Source of the DNA: Gnetum montanum
Lineage: Eukaryota > Streptophyta > Gnetopsida > Gnetales > Gnetaceae
NCBI GenBank assembly: GCA_015680685.1
Contig: MNCI01034661.1
Location: forward strand, 1 to 45,931
Reading direction: 5' to 3'
Length of the DNA: 45,931 nt
A program made the translations under genes and the position numbers. The notes beneath the pieces were generated by a model. The model was not told where the DNA came from. It was given only the letters and a program-made list of their open reading frames with translations, and made no database searches. Positions 41,568 through 45,931 of this stretch are shown piece after piece; within the stretch, counting starts at the first letter, position 1, and every line of letters begins with the position of its first letter.

Positions 41568-42111
41568 GATGAGCCCTTTTGATCATCCTTGTAGCATTGA
41601 GAATAGATTAATGTTTACTTTTATGCATTTAATATTCATGCACTTCACCTTAATGCATTTTAATTAAGCAATTAATTTATAGTTGTTAATGAACACAAGC
41701 ACGACCACTTCAAGCATATGTGTAGCACTTGATAACCCAGAAATGCTTAATGATTGGTAACCCAGTAGTGCTATATGTGTTCAAGATGTTTTTGGAGAGT
41801 TGGAATGGGTACTTATGTTAGTTTAGTTAGGTAGTAGATTAATTAGATATTAAATGCCTCTACCTTTCATTCTTATTCTAGGTGATTAAACTTATAAAAT
41901 ATAAAATGATAAGAATCACATACCTCAGTTGCACTTAACCATACACTTGTACCTCATCAGTGGAACTAAGAAGACAATGAGTGTTCCAATTAAATTTCAC
42001 TTCCTATAACCAGTGTACTTAGGAACTTATGGTCTATGGAGTTTGATTGGATCATGCATGAATGCTTGTGATTTGTATGGTTGGATGTAGGGGTACCTCA
42101 TTGCTTATCAT

Positions 42112-42129
42112 TAGCACCATTGTTAGGGA
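42112..42129 (+). other. Primer-binding site of copy E
   Basis: TAGCACCATTGTTAGGGA, one base after the LTR end TTATCA. It is a degenerate tRNA-Asp-type PBS like those of copies C and F. Confidence 0.6.
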
Positions 42130-42270
42130 CCTTTTAGTTGTTACGTGTGCTATCTAAGATTTGGTGAAAATTATTTAAAATTATTGGAGTAAATCCTAGA
42201 GTCATAGCATACTTTAAAATAACTACAAAAATCTTAAAAAGCATCCTACGTTTTTAATTTCTAACATAAG

Positions 42271-44520
42271 ATGTCTTCTTCTCATATGAGTGATTCTCAA
42301 CCCAAGTCTAATGGAGTGCATTTGCACATGCCCTAAGAATAGAGTGGTATATGCTCATCTTGACGAGTATGTATCCAATTTCAACTTTATCCTACACTAG
42401 GATGAATAGTTGCTATGGTGTGACATGGAGGACAACATTGTGTTGCTGCCCAATCAATCCATTCCTACGATGCTCCAACAAACACTTATATGATTAGGTC
42501 TCCAGGGGCTTCATGTTGAGTATGTTATGTATGATAGTGATGCCAGGGATTATCATCCCACTAAGGCAAAATGTCTTAAGGATCAACAGCTAGAACAGTG
42601 CCATGAATTTGTGAAAGGGAAGTGGTTCACTGATTCCCCATACCTACTATACCAAAAGGATGGTGGAGAACCATTCTTTAGGGATTTTTCATTTAGTGAA
42701 ATTCCTCTCTTTGACTTCAGTGAAGGAGGTTAAAATCAAAACCTGCAATCCACGATCCATAATCTTGGTTCTAGCAAGAATGTATTCAACGTCAAAGGAG
42801 GATCCAAGAAGGAGAGTTTGGGCAAGGATGTGGACAAGAAAAAAGATCATGATCATGGTTTTGATCACCAAAGTGGGGGTAGTATGCACTGTGATGGTGC
42901 TAGTCCTCCTTTCTCTTTGCCTTCATCATCATCATCTTCTTATTATGGCTCCAACTGCAACCATAGGGGGTGCAACTATGATAGAGGTAATCGACAAGAT
43001 TGAGATAATTGAAGGGATCGTTGAGCAAGTCAAGACCAAGAGCATGGGTGATTAAGAGAGACCCAACCCCATGAATGAAGGGGTAGTAGAGTAGAGGGCA
43101 TCTTAGGCACCAAAATCATGACCTTGATGAGGCTTTGTTTACTATCTGGTGTGTGATAAACATTATAGAGGTAGTGAGAATCCCTACAAGACACACTAAG
43201 GATAGTTGAATCAGAAGACTAGACATAAAAAATATTGCAGAGGCATGTGCCTTTAGAATATAGAAAATGAGTGGTAGAAGCTTCAGTTATTTTCCAAGAA
43301 ACTCATTAAAGAAGTAGAGAATTGGTACTGGTCCTTAGAATTGGAATCTATCAAATGATAGAGTACAATGCTTGAATTTTTCAATGACAAATATCAAACA
43401 TACTTCCAAGTGTCCAATTTGAGAAAGCAAATCCAAGGATGGTAACAAGGGACACACAAACCCTTGGACACCACCATAGACTAATACTATTCGTTATTGC
43501 ATAGATGTCCTAGCCACGATTACTCTCAACTGGACCAAATTCCCCACATTGTAAATGGGCTTTGATCTAAAACAATGAGAACCCTTGGCGTTTATGCCCA
43601 AGGGTGACTATCAAAATTAAGTATCCATCAGATCCAAAGATTGATTAAGCAAATAGCTAAAGAGGAAGAAGAATTAAGAAAACAAGAAAGTGTAGAAGAG
43701 TACAATCACAATCCTTCCATTCGTAAGAGGGAGGTTTGATTTTGTGATAGTGAGGAAGAATCATCACTTGAAGAGGTTGTAAATAGGAAAACCTTGTTGC
43801 TTCAAAAATTTCAATTTAAAATTTTGGCCGAGGTTGATTAGTTATGGGACTCCATGGATAGCAGATTTTAGGCTATCCTCAAAACTGCAAAAAATTCCAA
43901 AGAACAATGTAGTGATTATGATTGCAGGAGGCGCAAGGAAGCTAAACATGCTAATCAAAGAGGTAAGGGCAAGATTGCTACAATAGAGGACGTTGTGGAA
44001 ACTGAATCAGATGATGATGGTGGGTGTGACATATACCACTATGAACATCCTAGAGGATATTGTCCTATTATGTCACACTTACAAGAGTTTGGGATGTACA
44101 CTTTGAATCCACAACTAGCATAAAAGGCAAACACCCAAAAGATTACCTTATCCTTAAGGCAATTCTAGGCAGTACCACAAGCAAAAATAGTATTATCCTA
44201 GTGGAACTCCATTGCAACCATACGAGCAATATCAATAGTGGTAGCACATGTAGTCATGGATGCTGGGACCACCAAGGTAATAATACCCTTACAAACAACC
44301 TGATCCATATGGGTATTATGTCCAGCAACCCTTGTTTTTATGTGACTCTTCTAGCCATGTTTCTACTTTTGAACCTTACTACCCTCTTGATTATTATCAC
44401 ACTCATTCTCCACATGTAAGGAGAGATACCACCTTTTATCCTTATCCTTCTCTTATTCCTACACATCTTCCTTCTCCCTCAACACAACTACTACCTACTC
44501 CATCTATGTAGGGTGAACTC
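42271..44520 (+). pseudogene. gag of copy E
   Basis: Starts at ATG 42271 (MSSSHMSDSQPKSNG), 160 bp inside the PBS. It then has HEFVKGKWFTDSPY (about 42605), a Ser-rich stretch SPPFSLPSSSSSS (about 42900), and the gag core LNFSMTNIKHTS/NDKYQTYFQVSNLRKQ (43370-43440) with DRCPSHDYSQL-type words. An acidic Lys-rich segment AKEEEELRKQESVEEYN lies at 43660-43710, and a Cys motif region CDIYHYEHPRGYCPIM, missing the second Cys, at about 44030-44070. Stops (TAG, TGA, TAA) occur throughout. Confidence 0.75.
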
Positions 44521-44547
44521 CCAACTCAATCACAATAACATAATGCC

Positions 44548-45252
44548 ATGAGGGTCATTAATCTACAACTAGGTCATCAACTGAGTGGTTTCGACACTCA
44601 ATCTAAGAAAAGATCTTTCTTTCGACCCAATAGTCCACCTAAGCCCTCACATACACCTCTAGTTGGCAATCCTATTTCTCCATCTTCCTCTATATCAAAA
44701 TCCTTTGAGTCTCCTTCAAACCAAATACCACCCAGGATCCATACTGTTATGCTTACTCATGTTGCATTTGATTGGATCTATGCTAGAAACCTTCATAGGA
44801 AATTAGCTGAACTTGGGTATCCTTTTATTTATTTGTAGATTTCTAAGAATGAACCGTGTAAGGCTCTTCTTGATTCAAGTTCTAGTGTCAACTTGATTTC
44901 TCATGAGATGTAAATTGCTTGAAACATGCCTTCTTTAAAGAAGAGCAATATCATATTAGAATTGGTAGATCAGTCCATCACTATTGCATGTGAAATGGTA
45001 GAAGACATTGTGACCACTATTTATGGGTGGTCTTATCTTATTGATTTCCTAGTAATCAAGATGAAGAACTACAAAGGGAACTTTCCAATCATCATGGGAA
45101 GGGCATGGCTATGCACCATTGATGCAAGAATGAACATTAGAGATCTTTCCGTGGAAATATCTAAAGAAAATGTAGTTAGGAAGATCAAGAAGAAGCACAT
45201 TTCGTGCATTGCGTATAATGATACAGGGTGCAATTATGTGCAGAAAATCTAG
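44548..45252 (+). pseudogene. Protease of copy E
   Basis: The frame 44548-44838 includes RIHTVMLTHVAFDWIYAR and HRKLAELGYPFIYL, followed after a TAG by CKALLDSSSSVNLISHEM (active-site region, D-S-S). The second frame 44926-45252 has LELVDQSITIACEMVEDI, GWSYLIDFLVIKMKN and NFPIIMGRAWLCTIDARM. The catalytic Asp position is kept but the Gly of the usual triad is Ser. Confidence 0.78.
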
Positions 45253-45931
45253 TTAGTGAAACAAGCATCCATCTCTATATGTAAGTAGTGTGCACTAGAA
45301 GCAGATATTCAAAGGTGTCTGTATGCATTAGCCACAAAACAAGAGGGCACCCAGTGGCTGACCACTGATTCTAAAAATAGTACACTTTGCATGGAACCTA
45401 CTGAGAGCCTAACATATGTATATGTCGCAAGCATGGATGAACTAGAGCAAGTTCATCACCAACTCTCTGATAATGCAAATGACGATGCCTATTGGGGAGA
45501 GTTGGTAATTCCTAAAAATTTTAAGCAAGAGCCACTTAAATTAAAAACTCTATCTATCGGCATCAAATGTATATTCTTAAAAAATGGGAAGCTAGTAATA
45601 ATCAATGCTAATCTTGCTTCAAAACAGAAATAGATGTTGTTAAATGTGGTTGAAAAATGGTCCGCAGCCTTTGCTTGGTCATATCCTGAGCTCATAGGGA
45701 TTAATCCTACAATATGCCAGCATTATATCTATAGTGACCTAGCCATGAAGTTAAAGAGACAACCACAGAGATGATTAAACTCCAAATTAAAGCATATTGT
45801 CTGGAGGAAATCAAACAACTCTTCAAGGTGGGGTTTATTTATCCCACTGCAGATAGTGAGTGGGTTAACCAACTCTTGATTGTACCAAAGAAACATGGTA
45901 AGTGGTAGGTTTGCATCAATTTTTGGTTGCT
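45253..45931 (+). pseudogene. N-terminal part of copy E reverse transcriptase (cut by the window end)
   Basis: This is the linker between protease and RT: ESLTYVYVASMDELEQVHHQ, WGELVIPKNFKQEPLKLK and LKNGKLVIINANLASKQK, then AAFAWSYPELIGINPTIC at about 45660-45712. That last stretch is the 'A-x-x-W-S-Y/D-x-P-G-I' entry of plant Gypsy RTs. The window ends just within the first RT motif (VSGRFASIF, frame-shifted). Stops at 45633 and about 45770. Confidence 0.72.

Larger units (their letters stand above)
41260..42110 (+). repeat. 5' LTR of copy E (851 bp)
   Basis: It runs TGATGAATCATG to TTGCTTATCA. Its body is the reverse complement of the other family LTRs (for example GAGTGCTTGTAGTAGGAGTC and TGGTAACCCAGTAGTGCT). 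The U3 start differs from copies C and D. It carries palindromic CCAATATTGG/CTAATATTGG/TCAATATTGG repeats (41283-41366), followed by TATAAATATAG at 41386. Confidence 0.87.
41260..45931 (+). mobile_element. Athila-like copy E (plus strand, runs off the window)
   Basis: It has a 5' LTR at 41260-42110, a PBS at 42112, gag from 42271, protease at 44548-45252 and the start of RT at 45253 onwards. It is the only Athila-like copy on the plus strand here, and it abuts copy D gag. The left flank is ACAGT; the matching duplication would be outside the window. Confidence 0.85.

Noticed and set aside
1-45931. tRNA, rRNA or other structural RNA genes
   Set aside because: I saw no clover-leaf with A and B boxes or rRNA words. 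The tRNA-like strings are primer-binding sites of retroelements.

Overview
The window looks like a piece of a large, repeat-rich plant nuclear genome. I see no ordinary host gene. Almost every base can be placed in LTR retrotransposons of the Ty3/Gypsy superfamily. The reasons for 'plant' are a Tat-type element whose integrase lacks a chromodomain, an Athila-like element family with an FMDDF reverse transcriptase box and a primer-binding site of the tRNA-Asp type, short GT-AG introns with plant-like T-rich acceptors, and decay dominated by TGA and TAG stops, as expected from methylated-C deamination. A gymnosperm or another giant-genome vascular plant is plausible, but the sequence does not settle it. 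Several single Ns and one 136-N run mark imperfect contig joins.

Layout. (i) 1-560 is unassigned. (ii) 560-3070 is the gag end and 5' LTR of an Athila-like copy on the minus strand (copy F). (iii) 3593-41259 is a second Athila-like copy on the minus strand (copy D), broken twice by later insertions. (iv) Element A, 5932-23293, is a complete 17.4-kb Tat-type element on the minus strand. It has TG...CA LTRs of 1182 and 1305 bp and a perfect TCTAG target-site duplication, and it sits inside an accessory ORF of D. (v) Copy C, 25312-38456, is a nearly complete Athila-like element on the minus strand, inserted in D between protease and reverse transcriptase. (vi) 41260-45931 is a plus-strand Athila-like copy (copy E) that runs off the right edge.

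The remarkable part is inside element A. Its pol is split between protease (ends about 17.8 kb) and reverse transcriptase (starts about 12.0 kb). Most of the 5.8 kb between them is a complete-looking eukaryotic gene on the opposite (plus) strand. It has a TATATATAG box, an ATG at 12702, eight exons joined by seven GT-AG introns with matching phases, a terminal stop at 17204 and AATAAA at 17284. Spliced, it gives about 1,070 codons. The N-terminal part resembles an FCP1/NLI-type HAD phosphatase with its catalytic aspartates lost. An unrecognised central domain, an acidic stretch, a coiled coil and an acidic tail follow. The copy is now a pseudogene with 13 stops (TGA and TAG only) and two frameshifts. 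Intron 1 is filled with the same GCGTATACGCT palindromic repeats that fill the element's U3 and its 5' leader. A second direct-repeat family (GTTTAAGGCC...CCGGGC) flanks the gene on both sides and recurs downstream of integrase.

The Athila-like family (C, D, E, F) shares LTRs of about 850 bp that begin TGATGAG and end CTCATCA. Between integrase and the 3' LTR it carries a long accessory ORF with a conserved N-terminal block and coiled-coil character. In C this ORF lies downstream of a U3-like repeat cluster with its own TATA motif. All coding regions are degenerate and no element here looks autonomous.
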